A program made the position numbers and the translations under genes. The notes under the pieces were generated by a model, which was not told the origin of the DNA, did no database searches, and saw only the letters and a program-made list of their open reading frames with translations. A stretch of 64,000 nt of DNA from Kuschelorhynchus macadamiae (lineage: Eukaryota > Arthropoda > Insecta > Coleoptera > Curculionidae). The stretch spans positions 1,492,501 to 1,556,500 of the forward strand of contig JAUTXW010000356.1 of the NCBI GenBank assembly GCA_030620095.1, given 5' to 3'. Below are positions 1 through 11,830 of the stretch, one piece after another; position 1 is the stretch's first letter, and the number at the start of each line of letters is the position of its first letter.

Positions 1-118
1 ATCTTGCTCAGTGTTGCCAACCAGTAGAAAATAAAAGCCGTACAAATAATCGAAAATTGCTGTGTGAAATGGCCACCATGTGGCGGGATTGGGAGGGGTA
101 AGATGTTAGCTTGAAAGG

Positions 119-177
119 AAAGGTCATCTCGTGATTCCGATAGTACTCTCAAGGGGCATCTAGAGGAAGGCAAAATG
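119..177 (+). repeat. Diverged direct repeat, copy 1
   Basis: Shares the core tactctcaagggg and flanking words (catct.gtga, atctag.gga) with 644-692 in the same orientation. The second copy lacks about 5 bases. This is either a local duplication or two copies of one interspersed repeat. Confidence 0.6.
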
Positions 178-643
178 AATCAGAGAGTTTTTAAAGAAAA
201 ATTTATAAAGATATTTGACATATACGGGGTTTACTGGAAGCTTAGAGTTCGCGATCCGGAAATCCCATTGAAACCGACTCCAAATTGGAATAAGGTGTAA
301 ATCATCTATAAGGGTCGCTCTAGCTCTGACTAAACCCCAGACGACGAGCAATCTGTCAAGTTGCGAAGCACACTGCTAATAACATAAATTGGAGTGGAAG
401 ATAAATTAATGTTTATTTCAGGTCTTCCGAACCGCCTCACCGAAGGTAGACCTTTGTGCTTTTAACATAAGTGGTTCCACGTGTTCGAGTTAGTTGCTTT
501 ATTTCGAGGGGATGCGGGAGACTCAAACGCTCCGTGTGGAAACTAATGAGCCCGCTAGAAAGGCAGCAGACGCTGTGAACGTGCGAAGCCTAGTTGTTCT
601 GGATTCTATCATTAGTCTGCCGCAGTTCTAGAGCTTAAAAGAG

Positions 644-692
644 AAGATCATCTAGTGATACTCTCAAGGGGTATCTAGTGGAAACCAAGATG
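644..692 (+). repeat. Diverged direct repeat, copy 2
   Basis: Second copy of the 119-177 repeat, same orientation, about 525 bases downstream and about 200 bases before the COX16 start. Confidence 0.6.
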
Positions 693-894
693 CATTAAAA
701 CGTTTTAATAAATAATAGTACCGTTCGACGATCTACAGAAAGCAGTTTGCTCGTCAACCCGTAGTAGTTACCTCTCGAGTTGGAGAATGGCGCTAAAAGC
801 AAAAAAGTGGCAGCCGTCTTAAAATAGATAGAAAAGAAAGAATGAAGAAAGAATGTTTGTTTCCCTAACCGCAACTTATTTTCAAAAAAATAAA

Positions 895-1022
895 ATGGGT
901 ATTTTACCTAGTAGTGTAACATTAGCAAGATTGTTTAAAAGGAGATCTGTAAAATATGGTCTGCCTTTTTTGGTTTTAATAGTTGGAGGATCTTTTGGGT
1001 TAAAAGAATTTGCGCAAATTAG
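895..1022 (+). CDS. COX16: COX16 coding exon 1
   Basis: Encodes the matrix-side N-terminus and the transmembrane segment. It ends AAATTAG before the donor gtacgc at 1023. The apparent open frame running on to 1119 is intron read-through and loses the family match right after IRY. Confidence 0.92.
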
Positions 1023-4000
1023 GTACGCATTAAAAGGATTTTATCGACTTTTCATAAGACAATTCTTCAGAGCTAAAGTCGAAAAACAATATTTAATATT
1101 TTGTCTTAAATCCCTCTAACTTCTTTATTTGATTGTTCATATACTTATATAAACTTGCATTTTAAATAAATACAGATGGACGTAGGTGTTGGAAAGAGCA
1201 GCCTTATTAAGTAACACTAATGAGTGCGGTAATGACCACAGCAGAAATTAGGCAAATATAAATTGCAGCACTATCTTCAGTTTTCTCTAAAATGTTTAAC
1301 TTTTAGATTTATTTATTGTGTCTAGCTTGGGTTGCCAAACATCCTTTATATCAGAGAATAGATCTCATTTTTAATCATTGAACCTCATTTCTCTGACACA
1401 TACGAAAAGCCCTTTTATATACATAGGAATACAAAAATAATAGTTTTAAAAGCAATAGGAAATTATTTAAAAAAAAACAATAATAAATAAAATAATTCCG
1501 GAATAAAAATCACAGGTGTCGAGAGAACTTGGTTAAAAGAAATTTACTAGTATATTTTTATTTAAAATAGAATTGTACAGTTTTTTTATCCAATGTGTAG
1601 AAGAAATAAATATGTATTTAAATTTAATGTTCCATATATTGTGTTATTTTATTTATTTATTTATTTATGTACATATTTATTTAACGGTAACACCATTTTT
1701 GCAATTTTCTGTTGAAATAAAATCATTAGATATATTTTAATATATGCTTTATTTATTATTTACAATGATTTATTGTTTTCTCATTAAATAAAAAATGCTT
1801 TCCAAAGGATTATGTTTAAATAATGTAGGTAATAATTTAAAACACAATTTTAATGAAAAAATTTTTTTCTAATCATTTATGAAATGATGAATTCACAGCA
1901 AATGATATGACCTGTTCTAAGTCAAAACACATAGAAAAAATTTGCTAGTTTTCTTTTGTCTCTTCTTTAATAATTTTTTCCTTTTGTTCTCTAACTTTTG
2001 TTTTTTTTCTATAAAATCCTGCAATAAGTATGGAAGCTACAATTCACTTTAATGTTAGGATTTAATGATGTAGATGTAGACAATAATGGGATTCCGTTTT
2101 TTTTTGGAAATATCTCAGTATGACTGTCCATAGCATAGCAGAATTCTTCTTCTCTGTTTAAAATTGATTGGGAACATTTCCTACTCCCTACGATTTTTTT
2201 TTAATAGTTCCAATATTATCAACTTTTTTAATGACACCACGTCACATTTGCACTGTTGTTCCTAAAAAGAATGTTTTATAAAAAGAATTTCAGTGACCAC
2301 AATATGTAAAGTAATATTTAATACTTTTTTGCTTTCTCGAATGTTCTATTTTTGTTCTTTTTTTGGTTATCTCTTTAATTTCAAAATGCAGTGATATAAA
2401 CTGCCCCTAAAGGTGCAGGTCTTTTAAATTATTGAAACCACTAAAAACATCTTGTCTTTAAATTTTTAATAAAAAGCAGCTTTTTCCAAATTTAACAGAG
2501 TGGTATATAAGAATTACCTTTGTCACTTTTTCGAATATCATATTTTCAGACTCAGCACTTTAAAATTAAAAAGGCTCATATCTGTTTTTACTCATATAAT
2601 TGTGTCATTATGTAATAAGTTGCTACACCAATGTTTCTTTTATTTTTTGATATATGCTATTTTTTTGGTTTAGGATTCTGTTTTTTTTTTTGATCATTTT
2701 TATTTTTTGATCTTTGGTTGCTTTTTCTAATTTCGTTCTCTCTAGTTTCCTTCAACAAAGAATTGCTCAGGTTGTCAATGGTTCAAATTCATCGATTCTT
2801 TTAAAGTATGTCTGATTTTGATTGCTTAAAATTCAGATGCAGGTGTCTGGTTTAAATAATTACTGTTGTATTTATCAAGTGTCATTATGGCTCGTCTTGG
2901 GAGGGTTGCAAAACATTGTTTTTGAGAACCTCCTGGCAAATAAATAAGATTATATTTTGCATTCTGCCATTCACACATACAACACCAGAAACTAATGATA
3001 TAATCTCTGAGACTCTCCCTATAATATTATTTATTTAATGTATTATTATATATTTTATATGTGTTATTTTGATTTTGAAATCACTTGTTTCCATGTTTGT
3101 TTTATTTTATATTATTTTGCGTGACCTTGTATTCACTTGTATATGATTTTTATCCCAGTATTTTTATTAAAACCATTTTACTTTTACTATTTTTGGTCAT
3201 ACCTATATGTTTAGTTAAATGTTACTCTAGGTGGAGAGAGGTATTGATTTAGGTATTCAGTAATTAAGTATAATTCAAATGAAACACAATGTTTGTCTAA
3301 GCATATGATCTTCTGTTTTTTTATTGACATTTAGAAACAGCAATGTAATGATGCAACTAAATATATTCTAGTCTAGTCTTGAAATATGTTAATTTTAAGG
3401 AGCTTCAGATAAGTTGATAAATAAGATTTTATTTCTGTAAAAAATGTTACTTTAAATTACATTATATTGATATAACTTGAGTTATGTCATTTTGTGAGAT
3501 TAAATTTTTAATAATTTTAGATATGACACAAATGAAAATTTGTATATCTAGAAAATCATTTAAATTTCATTTTTGCCACTACTTGATATCAAAGAATATA
3601 TCTTAAAAACTCTATACGAGGCTACAATTGTTCAAAATTTAAGAGTCATTCCATTACTTGAGAAGGTCAAAAATATTGACATTTCTTTGAATATATAAAT
3701 AAATAAATTTTTTCTAATAGACATTTTCATCATTAGAATTTAAAATTATCCTGCCAATTGTCCAGGGCCAGATTAAGGGCTCAAGTATTTAGGTACTTCT
3801 GAGCCGTGCAAAGAATTACATATGTTTGATGACTTTGCTTAAAAAATTATGTTTTATTCTGCCCTGATAAGTTGCTGTTCCTATTGCCTTGTAGGGTCCC
3901 CTCCTTATGTAGGCCCTATAGCAGTGTATTGGTAAATCCCTGCCCCCTGTCTTAGCTCTGTTCTGTGGACCTTGTTTACAATGGGCCTAGGGCTATAGCC

Positions 4001-6762
4001 TCCATAGCCCCACCCTTAATCCTGGCCTGCAATTGACATTTAACAAATAAAAAATCATAGATACAAAAGCCTTGTTTTTAAAGTCAAAAACTTGGTTTTC
4101 ATACTTCTGTTCTTGGACCACAACTATGCTGACACATACCTTCACAAAAATATAGATAATGATATATTATTTTGCTTATAAAGCCCATTTACTGAATTAA
4201 AATATGTTTACATAAGCCATCCGGAAAAGGAATTTTCAAGGCAACTATGAACCCAAACAAAGTTATCCAATACTTCTTAAGAGGGTCTTAACATAAATAA
4301 AATAAATAAACAAATTCATCTTCCAGAAATTGGGGACTCTTATAAAACTTAACTAAACAAGTATGTGACAACTTTCTTTCCTTTTTCCATTCCTCCTTTT
4401 TGTTTGTTATTTTGTTTAGAGGTAATGATAATATGTGAAATATATTGTTTAAGTTCCATTCATTGCCTTATTTATTTCATTTTGACAAACATAACCGGAG
4501 AGGGGTGGTGTTTAAGGAGTGGATCTAGTAATAGCTGTACTAAGTTTGTATTTTATAAAAGAACTAAAAAGCAGTTCTGACTGGGTGTGATTTATTCAGT
4601 GTTTTTTATACTTATTATATTTCCTGATTGAAATGCAGTCTTTATGTTGAAATTTCTGGCTATCCCTCGATTCTTCTCAGATGTTCTTTTAACTGCAGAG
4701 GTTAGAAAATAAAATTACACGTTTTTGCACTATTTAAGCATTTTAGATATTCTTGACCAAATGATTATTTTTTGCTGTCAAAATAATAACAGTACCAACA
4801 ACATATTTAAACCAAAGTTCAGGTTTGATTTACAGTGTTAATTGCATATTTTTCAAACCACACCATATAAATATTACTTACCACTGGAGAAAGGGATGAG
4901 CCCATCAGAAGGCCATTACCTTGAGAGTAAAATATATCTTCCACTTCAAAGTAGACATCTATAGGAATTACTAAGACAGCACTCCAATAGCTCCATCACC
5001 CCTCCAGAGGCATCATTGTGTGTTCAAAGAGTGTTTTGCTTTCCCTCAACTTTTGCTTAAATTATGCACAAATATCTTCTTACCTTAATTTGAGGTCATT
5101 AACAAAATGGTTCGAATTTTGAACAAATCAACTCATCTTATAGAGGTTGAACCTCTTCTCTTTTTTTCAAGCAAAGGGGCGGCAAAATAAGCCGGCGGCC
5201 GACAGCCTAGACCCGGCCCCTGATGCCATTTTATAGAATGTATCAGCTTTAGCATGATATCTATTAACTTTTTTAGCATAAGACCACAAATGGCAAATAA
5301 CTCAAAGTAGCATTAAATTTGGATCTAGAGGTTTTATTACAGAATTTTGGCTAATGCTATTATAGAATATCGTTGGTACATACTTATAAGCGTCAGCCAG
5401 TAAATTAACATAAACCATTAGCATGATCATTTCACATTCTAGATATTTTCTTCCAACTAGAATATACCGTAAGCTTTATAGAGCTTCAATGAAAAACGGT
5501 ATTGATGTCGCCACTGAAAAAAACATTTTTCACTAATTGCCTTATAAGATCTGATACACTCAGCAGACACATTCTGTGCCACCTTTCCAAAGGAGTGATG
5601 ACATTTCTGAGTTTTAGAAGTTTTACGACCGCCTCTTTGCTTTACCTCAAATTTCGGCTTGAACAACACCATGGCCGCTGCACCATCAAACCCTGACCCA
5701 GACTAAGTGTTTGTAATATTAAATCAGATAATCCTTTTCCGGTTGCATCTTTAACGGGCTAACGTGTTGATTTTTTTCATTAATATCTACACAAAGTCAT
5801 TTGTTCTATCCTGGAGACATCAAATGACTCTGTTGTAGTTGCTAAATTATTGTTAGGACCCTAAGTGTTGTTATCTTTTTGCATTAGTAAGGATTTGCTA
5901 ACCAACCAACAATGTGTTTTTTAATAATATTTGGGAAAATAGTATATTTATTTTTTGAGCAAAATGCTCAGGTGCGACCACTCATTTGAAAATATGTATA
6001 GTGACTACACACTTTCGTAAGTAAAATATTACAATAGAAATGTCTCATAAAACAAAGCATATTCTTAAAATTAAAGACTAACATGTAGCAAAAATATTTT
6101 CTTTTTATAACACGCCTCAGTAGCCTTGTTTAGACTCTGTCCCCATGTGCGACCATAAAGCCCATGCATGGCAAGTAGAGGTGGGGGTATTGCCTGGCAG
6201 AAATGTAAGTCTGCAATAGATCAGCAATACTCAGAAGGGTAAAAGAAAAAATTGATATAAAATAGGATTTTGGCAATATGGCCATCATTTTGTGGAATCT
6301 TGTTGATTGCCTGGCCCTGCAGAAGGGTAAAAGAAAAAATTGATATAAAATAGGATTTTCATGCATGGAATCTTGTTGAGTAGGATACCCAGCTCTTTTT
6401 TATAATTAATGTTAATCACCATGATATATAATTAAATCACAATTAAGAAAGCAATATAGGCATGAACTTAATTTAAACTACCTGAAAATAATAAAGATTG
6501 TTACTAGCTGCTATTGTTGAGTTCTGATAATTGATTTTATCATTTATATTGAACTTTGATTTGAATAATATGTTGTTATAGGTATCAGTTTAGAAAAGTG
6601 TCTCCTCTTCCATATGAAGAAATGAAGAAATTGGGCATCGAAATGAAAAAGCCTGGCGAAGTGACACTAGAAAGTGAATACGAAAAAATTAAAAATATGG
6701 ATATTGATAATTGGGAACAAGTAAGAGGGCCAAGGCCATGGGAGGAAAGGGACGAGTCTTAA
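895..6762 (+). CDS. COX16: COX16, cytochrome c oxidase assembly protein (two coding exons)
   Basis: COX16 is a small single-pass mitochondrial inner-membrane protein that helps assemble the CuA-bearing COX2 subunit into complex IV. Coding exons 895-1022 and 6582-6762 join in frame (AG|G, phase 2) to give 102 residues. What is seen: a basic N-terminus, then the hydrophobic signature KYGLPFLVLIVGGSFGLKEF followed by AQIRY, then in exon 2 the family blocks LESEYEKIK and NWEQVRGPRPWEE close to the stop. Length matches the family (about 106 residues in human). An upstream in-frame ATG at 853 would add 14 residues. The ATG at 895 is preferred because it has AAA before it and G after it and gives the usual spacing to the YG motif. 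The intron is unusually long (5,559 bases) for so small a gene. No neighbouring gene is linked to it. Confidence 0.93.
3763..4029 (+). mobile_element. hAT-type MITE with 8-bp target duplication
   Basis: 267 bp. The left end CAGGGCCAGATTAAGGG and the inverted right end (reverse complement CAGGCCAGGATTAAGGG) are near-perfect terminal inverted repeats. The flanks caattgtc (3755-3762) and caattgac (4030-4037) are an 8-bp target duplication with one mismatch, the size expected for hAT insertions. No coding capacity. A second, partial copy lies in reverse orientation at 7244-7368. Confidence 0.85.
5175..5222. repeat. GC-rich repeat terminus
   Basis: A 48-base island of about 70% GC in otherwise A/T-rich intron, bounded by aaggggcgg and cggcccctga, so its ends can pair. 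It resembles the termini of hAT-like insertions elsewhere in the window (for example 20046-20128). Family not determined. Confidence 0.4.
6232..6359 (+). repeat. Exact 40-bp direct duplication, offset 88 bp
   Basis: The 40 bases at 6232-6271 recur without mismatch at 6320-6359 (both begin cagaagggtaaaagaaaaaa). A following 14-mer, tggaatcttgttga, is also repeated after each copy (6293 and about 6365), but the second unit is shorter between them. Looks like a recent local duplication. Confidence 0.9.
6582..6762 (+). CDS. COX16: COX16 coding exon 2 (terminal)
   Basis: Starts after the acceptor ttgttatag. The first base completes an Arg codon begun in exon 1. Encodes the intermembrane-space half with the conserved WEQVRGPRPWEE block and ends in TAA at 6760-6762. 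Confidence 0.93.
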
Positions 6763-6879
6763 TAACTTTTAAATTAATAGAACATTTTCATTTGTAAATA
6801 TTAGACTGGTTTACATTTTAGACATGCGTTTTATAAAGCGATTGTATGTATTTATAAAATTATTTGTAAATAATTATAT

Positions 6880-6885
6880 AATAAA
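6880..6885 (+). terminator. COX16 polyadenylation signal candidate
   Basis: First canonical AATAAA after the stop, 118 bases downstream, in an A/T-rich stretch. Confidence 0.5.
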
Positions 6886-7243
6886 AAATGTATCAGTAAT
6901 ATTATTTTTGTAAATACAATTTTTCAAATATTTGTTAAAAAAACGAGTTAAAAACATTTTATTTTCTTTTGATGTAGTAGCCCTACAAAGACGTTTTACT
7001 TGATTTATACTAAATATTAAAATTTCTTTTCTGTGCAGTTACCTATCGTTAGTAAAAAATAACGTTCATAATCGATGTCATAAACGCCAGGTTTTAAAAT
7101 TCTTGTGGGTGCTGATGAGACCTCTCAATCTATTAAGAAAAAGAACATTATTTGGAATTAATATATTGGTTGATGTCCTTTTTTTTAATTAACTAAAATA
7201 ATAAAGTATCAACGTATTTGGTGCCATTATATATAAAAATAGG

Positions 7244-7368
7244 GCCTACATAAGGAGGGGATCCTACAAAGCAATAGGAACAGCAACTTATCAGGGAAGA
7301 ATAAAACACAATTTTTTTAAGCCATTAAACATATGTAATTCTTTGCACGGCTCAGGAGCGCAGCCACT
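7244..7368 (-). mobile_element. Partial second copy of the hAT-type MITE
   Basis: Matches the reverse complement of about 3795-3930 over about 125 bases, including aacagcaacttatcaggg and tgtaattctttgcacggctc. Both terminal inverted repeats are missing, so this is a truncated copy. It lies about 480 bases 3' of COX16. Confidence 0.75.
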
Positions 7369-7479
7369 GCCAATTTGTATATTTTATTTGTAAGGAACAC
7401 GATCATATAACAAACCTATAAACTAACACATAATATTGTAAATTATATTTTTATTCCCCTCATAAGAGGGTAGTAGTAA

Positions 7480-7690
7480 CTACTTATCTGATTGACTTGA
7501 AATTATGGCGAAAAATCGAGGGTCATAATACGGGGCTAAAATAATTAGATTTTGGAAAAAAATCCAAAATGGGAACGTCACATAATGTAAAAAAACTTTT
7601 TAGGAACTGCTTGTCGAATGGACTTCAAATTTTGTGCAAAAATAAAGTGTGATATATATTGAATTTGGCTGATAATCTTTGGGGTTGAAA
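7480..7690 (-). repeat. Degenerate copy of an internally repetitive dispersed family
   Basis: Contains the family words aactacttatctgattgact and ttcaaattttgtgcaaaaat in the - orientation. The same words recur at 13670-14117, 22890-23935, 27355-27935, 50865-51175, 53625-54060 and 54355-54790. Confidence 0.55.
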
Positions 7691-7894
7691 TTTGATACAG
7701 GTTAGCTTGAAATAAAGTTTTTAGGAGTAAGCATAAGTACGATTTAATAGAAAACAAACTTATTCCTACAAAAACCTGAATAACTAAATCAGAAGAAACA
7801 ACGCTAAATATTATTTCAATTAAAAGTCAGTTTTAAACCTATTAATTTATACAGGAAGAGGAACATTTTTTACTTTTTGAGATACTTGTATGTA

Positions 7895-8368
7895 CGGGGT
7901 GAGTTATATTATGACACCCACTTACAGGATTATTTATTAACAAAGATAGAGAAAAAGTGTAAATACAAAAATTGTAGGGTAAAAAATACGTTTTTTTTTA
8001 ATGGAATACCCTGTACATGGTTTATTTTTATGAAAGGCCATTCTCTACTGAATTGAAAGATATATAATTCGATTATATTGGTGTAAGGCGTTTAATAATT
8101 ATTTTAGGTTAAGTGCAACATTACGGGCCATATAAGTCTAAGTCTGTAACATAATGCAAAACTTATTACAGTTAAACCAAAATAATTTTCAAACGAGTTG
8201 CGCCAAAGAATAGTCAAAAATACAGGGTGTTCCATTTAAAAAAACGTATTTCGTTATATTTTTTCGGGTAAATAGATAGGCATGCGACAGCTTTTATATT
8301 TACACTTTTTCTCTATCTTCGTTAATAAACCCTGTATGTAGGTGTCAAAATATAATGACCCACCACGT
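7895..8368. mobile_element. Inverted-repeat (fold-back) element with ~120-145 bp arms
   Basis: The left arm 7895-8015 and right arm 8221-8368 are inverted copies, sharing for example aagatagagaaaaagtgtaa and a poly-T/acgtattt block. The inner ends read accctgta and tacagggtgt, the terminus seen on several other elements here. It is either a fold-back element or two mariner-type MITEs in opposite orientation. The 205-base spacer has no coding signal. Confidence 0.7.
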
Positions 8369-9170
8369 TTATTTTTGAAACAAGTCAAAAAATAATTGTC
8401 ACTTTTTTAAATTAGGTAATCAAAAAGAAGTTAAATAATTTCTTCTTACTAAATACTAAATACTTAGTAAATAAAACAAGCGGGTTTTTTATAATCAACA
8501 AAATTTGGCAGAAACAATAAAAATAGCACAATAGTTTTTTGTAACGAGTAACTAAAATCATTGCCGTATCCAGAAGTTAATATAGACGATATAGAAAAAT
8601 ATATACATCGGGGGATAGCCGCAAATTATCTTTGGCAAGAGTCTGCGGTCGCTAGTCTCGTCTGCCGGTTTTCTCAACACACTTGGCAGTATTGCGCTTT
8701 AATTTCTCGGATAGATGGAGGCTTTTCAAATCTAATAACTCCATTAGGTTAATAAATATTCAATTGTCTATTACAACAGATAATCCGTGGACATTTAGAA
8801 TAGACACGCCCAACAACACTGGTTAGTTAGCTCAGAAACACACATTCTAGAGTTTTCTTTTTACCTCAATAATTAATACATCTACACTTTATAATAATAT
8901 TTTTCCTCGATTTAAATCGACAATAAAAAGCAGAGCGAACATTTTCAGATTTTCAGTGTGCATAGATCAAAAGTGGGGCCGCTAGCGCTTTTTTTCTTCG
9001 TAGGTTGTACTGAAGAGTTTCTACAGGAGATTTTAACGTGAAAACAGTAGAACAGTAGGTGGAAGATAAAAAAACAGTAAGTCTGGTAATACTGAAGACC
9101 AAAATAATCTTTACAGGTTAATACGCGTGGCCAGTCTGAGCGTGGGGCTGCCGTGTGTTTTGCTCAAACC
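8369..9170. other. Intergenic, nothing recognised
   Basis: A 63-codon open frame at 8561-8752 (+) in locally less A/T-rich sequence has no recognisable motif or splice context. No other signal was seen. Confidence 0.5.
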
Positions 9171-10321
9171 GGGTTGCATTTTCGTATTCTGTCAACGCTA
9201 AGCCTATTCGGCTCGATTCGTGTAGCTGTTTCTTAAGCTTAGGCAAAATATGAGGGCGGAATTAAAACGTTGGCACTTTATAATATGTATGTAGAAGGTA
9301 TTTTGAAACGGCTTATTATCAAATTCATTTGTTTTATTCTAGAAAAATTTAAAGTCATGTTTGGTGAGTATAATACATTCTAAGGAGTTTAGAATTGGTA
9401 TAAGTACTATACAAGCACTTAAGGTTCTAGTAAAACTTCTGATAAAAGCACTTAACGTTTCAAGTAAAACTTCTACATGGGCGGGGTTATGACATCAGAT
9501 CTGGGGGGGGGCTAAAGCCTGACCTTAATTTGAAAAGACGTATATAGATTTTATTCGTTTTTTAGTGTATGTATCAAGTTTGAATATTTTTGGGGGGGCT
9601 AATTCGGTATTTGGGGAGTTTAGCTCCTCCAAGCCCACCCCTAATTTTTTCGCCCATGATTTTAACTTGTTTTTAACATAACCTATATCTTTCTACGTTC
9701 CTTACGAAGCTAGAATATAATCGAAGGGACCAAGTTTTACTCTTTACAGGTTGTTCGGAAACATCAGACAAATTAAGGCAATGATTTTATCTACATATCT
9801 AATCTACACTAATATATAAAATCCTTAATTACATATCTAATCTCACACTCAAAATATATAAAATTTTTGCATACGGGTTGATTTTGAGGTGTAAAGATTT
9901 GATAAAGCGGGATTTTTCAAAACTCAATTTGTAAGGGGGTGAAACCACCACTTAAATATTACAATATTTTTCATTCTCAAAAACGCTGAAACCCGTGTAT
10001 TATATTTTATTTCTTTGACATATCTCAGGATTTTAAAATTTTCTTTTAGTTAATGGTTAAGACGATATCGAAAAATTACACACCAAGTAGACACTCTGTA
10101 TATCATGCCGTTTTATTTACCCCGATTTTTTATTGTCGCATTACCCGCTACGCATTAGATTCCTGATCATAAACTGCCAATGGTTTTCGTAACAAGGATA
10201 ATATAAAATGCCAACGTTTTAATTCCGTCGCCCCTGGTAGTTTATTGCCAACACTTGGCCGCAGCTACCTGAGCATAGCCGAATGCGCTTAGCGTTGGCA
10301 GCATATGAAAATGCAATCGGG
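9171..10321. mobile_element. Long-TIR non-autonomous element (fold-back type)
   Basis: The left arm 9171-9286 is matched by the right arm 10200-10321 in inverted orientation, with shared words gaattaaaacgttggca, caacgctaagc and attcggct. The arms are less A/T-rich than the roughly 910-base interior. The interior carries G-rich runs near 9505 and 9592 and no open frame of note. Family uncertain. Confidence 0.75.
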
Positions 10322-10354
10322 CTCTTGTGAGTTTGTGACCATTTTATGACTGTT

Positions 10355-10391
10355 AGCGTTGATTGAGGGAAAAAGGTCTTCAATCAACGCT
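10355..10391. repeat. Perfect 12-bp hairpin
   Basis: Stem agcgttgattga / tcaatcaacgct with a 13-base loop, just outside the right arm of the 9171-10321 element. It may be that element's true end or a structured terminus. No T-run suggests a transcription terminator. Confidence 0.8.
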
Positions 10392-10891
10392 GTTAGTTAT
10401 AAAACTATAAAGTATATTGTTCTCTACGATCAGGTAACCGGTTATTAGATTTTCAATGAAAACTTGGTAAAATAATAGACATATTTTATTTTCTCCTTTA
10501 AGAATACTGTATATTATACTTATATTGCAACAAGCTAAACAAACATAGATTTAGTAAATTAAAGGGGATTTATTTTAAACAAATTTTAAGGTTAGGATTT
10601 TATTCTTATTTTTAATTGAAAAATATGTGGAAATGTATGATAAGTTTCTGGAAATTTCACTTAAATGTTCCATTTTAAAGTGTTCAGAAAAGTCGGCTTT
10701 AAATATCGAAATTTAATTTTTGTTTTAAAATTTTGATTTTCATTAATTTTATATATTTTTGTCAAAATTTCAAGAATTCTCTTGAACATTTCAATGGAAA
10801 TTTCTCCCAACTTACTTTTCGGGGAAAATGATGCCATGTCAAAGTGCCGATAATGTCACCATTCATGTCATTTATTCGATTTGTTTTCCTT

Positions 10892-10992
10892 GCGATATAT
10901 TTCTTAATATATCGATATATTAGCCGATATATCGCAATAAAATATTGATATAAATATCTCGATATATTTTAAGAAATATATCGATATATCGT
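10892..10992. repeat. Nested palindrome built on cgatatat
   Basis: Overlapping inverted repeats of tatatcgatat units. The blocks cgatatatttcttaa and ttaagaaatatatcg at the two sides pair, and an inner palindrome (gcgatatat ... atatatcgc) covers 10892-10935. Likely an extruding or MITE-like sequence. Confidence 0.7.
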
Positions 10993-11761
10993 TGCCATCC
11001 CTGGCCATTAACATTTTAAAAAAAGTTTGGCGTCGATCAATTGCTTAAATAGCTATTAGTGCCTTAACGGTGTGATGTAGCAGATCTGTGAGAAAATATT
11101 TGCGAAAAGATGTAGTATAGCGCCTTAGGAAGAAAAAAACAAAAATTCGGAAACATCAACGCTTGATTACGAAACAAACCTAATATCCGCCGTCAAGTGT
11201 CTCACTATCAGACCTTGCAAGTGGGTGCAGACCTTAGACTATAAAAATAAAAGAGACGCAACTATTTACTTTTAAGACGTGATCATACATTGAATATTTT
11301 CGCTCTCCGCTACACAAATAGGTGTATGTTGTTGTCACGTTTTAAAAATTGTCAAATATTCTAAGCCAAGTTTTATCGAATTGCCCCAATATGATTATAT
11401 ATTTTCATAACACAGTTATATGTATATCAAAAAACTACACATAACAATTAACCTTATACTATGAAACATTGTTTTATTGTCTAAGTAATTAACTAAGGTC
11501 TTTAATAAGTTAGAAACATGTAATAATACAAATATTACCAAATAGAACTGGTAACAAATCTACGCCAAATTTACGCCCCTTACCAGTAGTTTTACAACTA
11601 TTCATTCATAGTACTCTTCTTTTATAGCCTAATTACTAAACAGACGCTGCATGGTTGTCATTTTTGGTACCGCGTTCGATCGTTGTTTTCTATGTGTTTT
11701 TTTAGTGTCTTAATGATTTTGTAAGTTTTGTGCGTTGTAGTACTTAAATACATGAATAACT
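10993..11761. other. Intergenic, possible promoter-like end
   Basis: No gene was recognised. The last ~120 bases (about 11640-11761) are less A/T-rich and lie immediately before a short THAP-like frame. Confidence 0.4.
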
Positions 11762-11830
11762 ATGGTGAGGAAGTGCGTTATTTGTGAAAATACAGACTAT
11801 TTAAGTCCGGGAGTATTAAATCACAAGTAA
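11762..11830 (+). pseudogene. Orphan THAP-domain N-terminus (22 residues)
   Basis: The frame MVRKCVICENTDYL... has the Met-x-x-Lys-Cys-x2-Cys start and 'H-K' position typical of a THAP zinc finger, but it runs into TAA where the next strand (usually Phe-Pro) should begin. A donor-like gtaact overlaps the stop (HKx|gtaact, phase 2), so this could be a first exon whose partner I could not find. Otherwise it is a relic of a THAP gene or P-type transposon. It is a different sequence from the THAP exon at 20923. Confidence 0.35.

Larger units (their letters stand above)
1..894 (+). promoter_or_regulatory. 5' flank and probable promoter/5' UTR of COX16
   Basis: No convincing gene is seen here. The stretch is clearly less AT-rich than the intron that follows and lies directly upstream of the COX16 start, so its 3' part probably holds the promoter and leader. 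The last 60 bases before the start are purine-rich. No TATA box or initiator stands out. A diverged direct repeat (119-177 and 644-692) suggests that part of it is repeat-derived. The short frame on the - strand at 160-351 resembles nothing I know. Confidence 0.4.
1023..6581 (+). other. COX16 intron (5.6 kb)
   Basis: Donor gtacgc, acceptor gttatag. The interior is mostly low-complexity A/T-rich DNA, with an (ATTT)n run near 1645-1670. Recognised pieces are a hAT-type MITE (3763-4029), a GC-rich repeat end (5175-5222) and an 88-base-offset duplication (6232-6359). The short frames at 4365-4580, 5457-5696 and 6130-6366 show no family resemblance. Nothing else was seen. Confidence 0.8.

Noticed and set aside
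853..1119. Complete 88-residue protein as read without splicing
   Set aside because: The family match stops at the gtacgc donor at 1023 and resumes at 6582 in phase; residues after it are intron.
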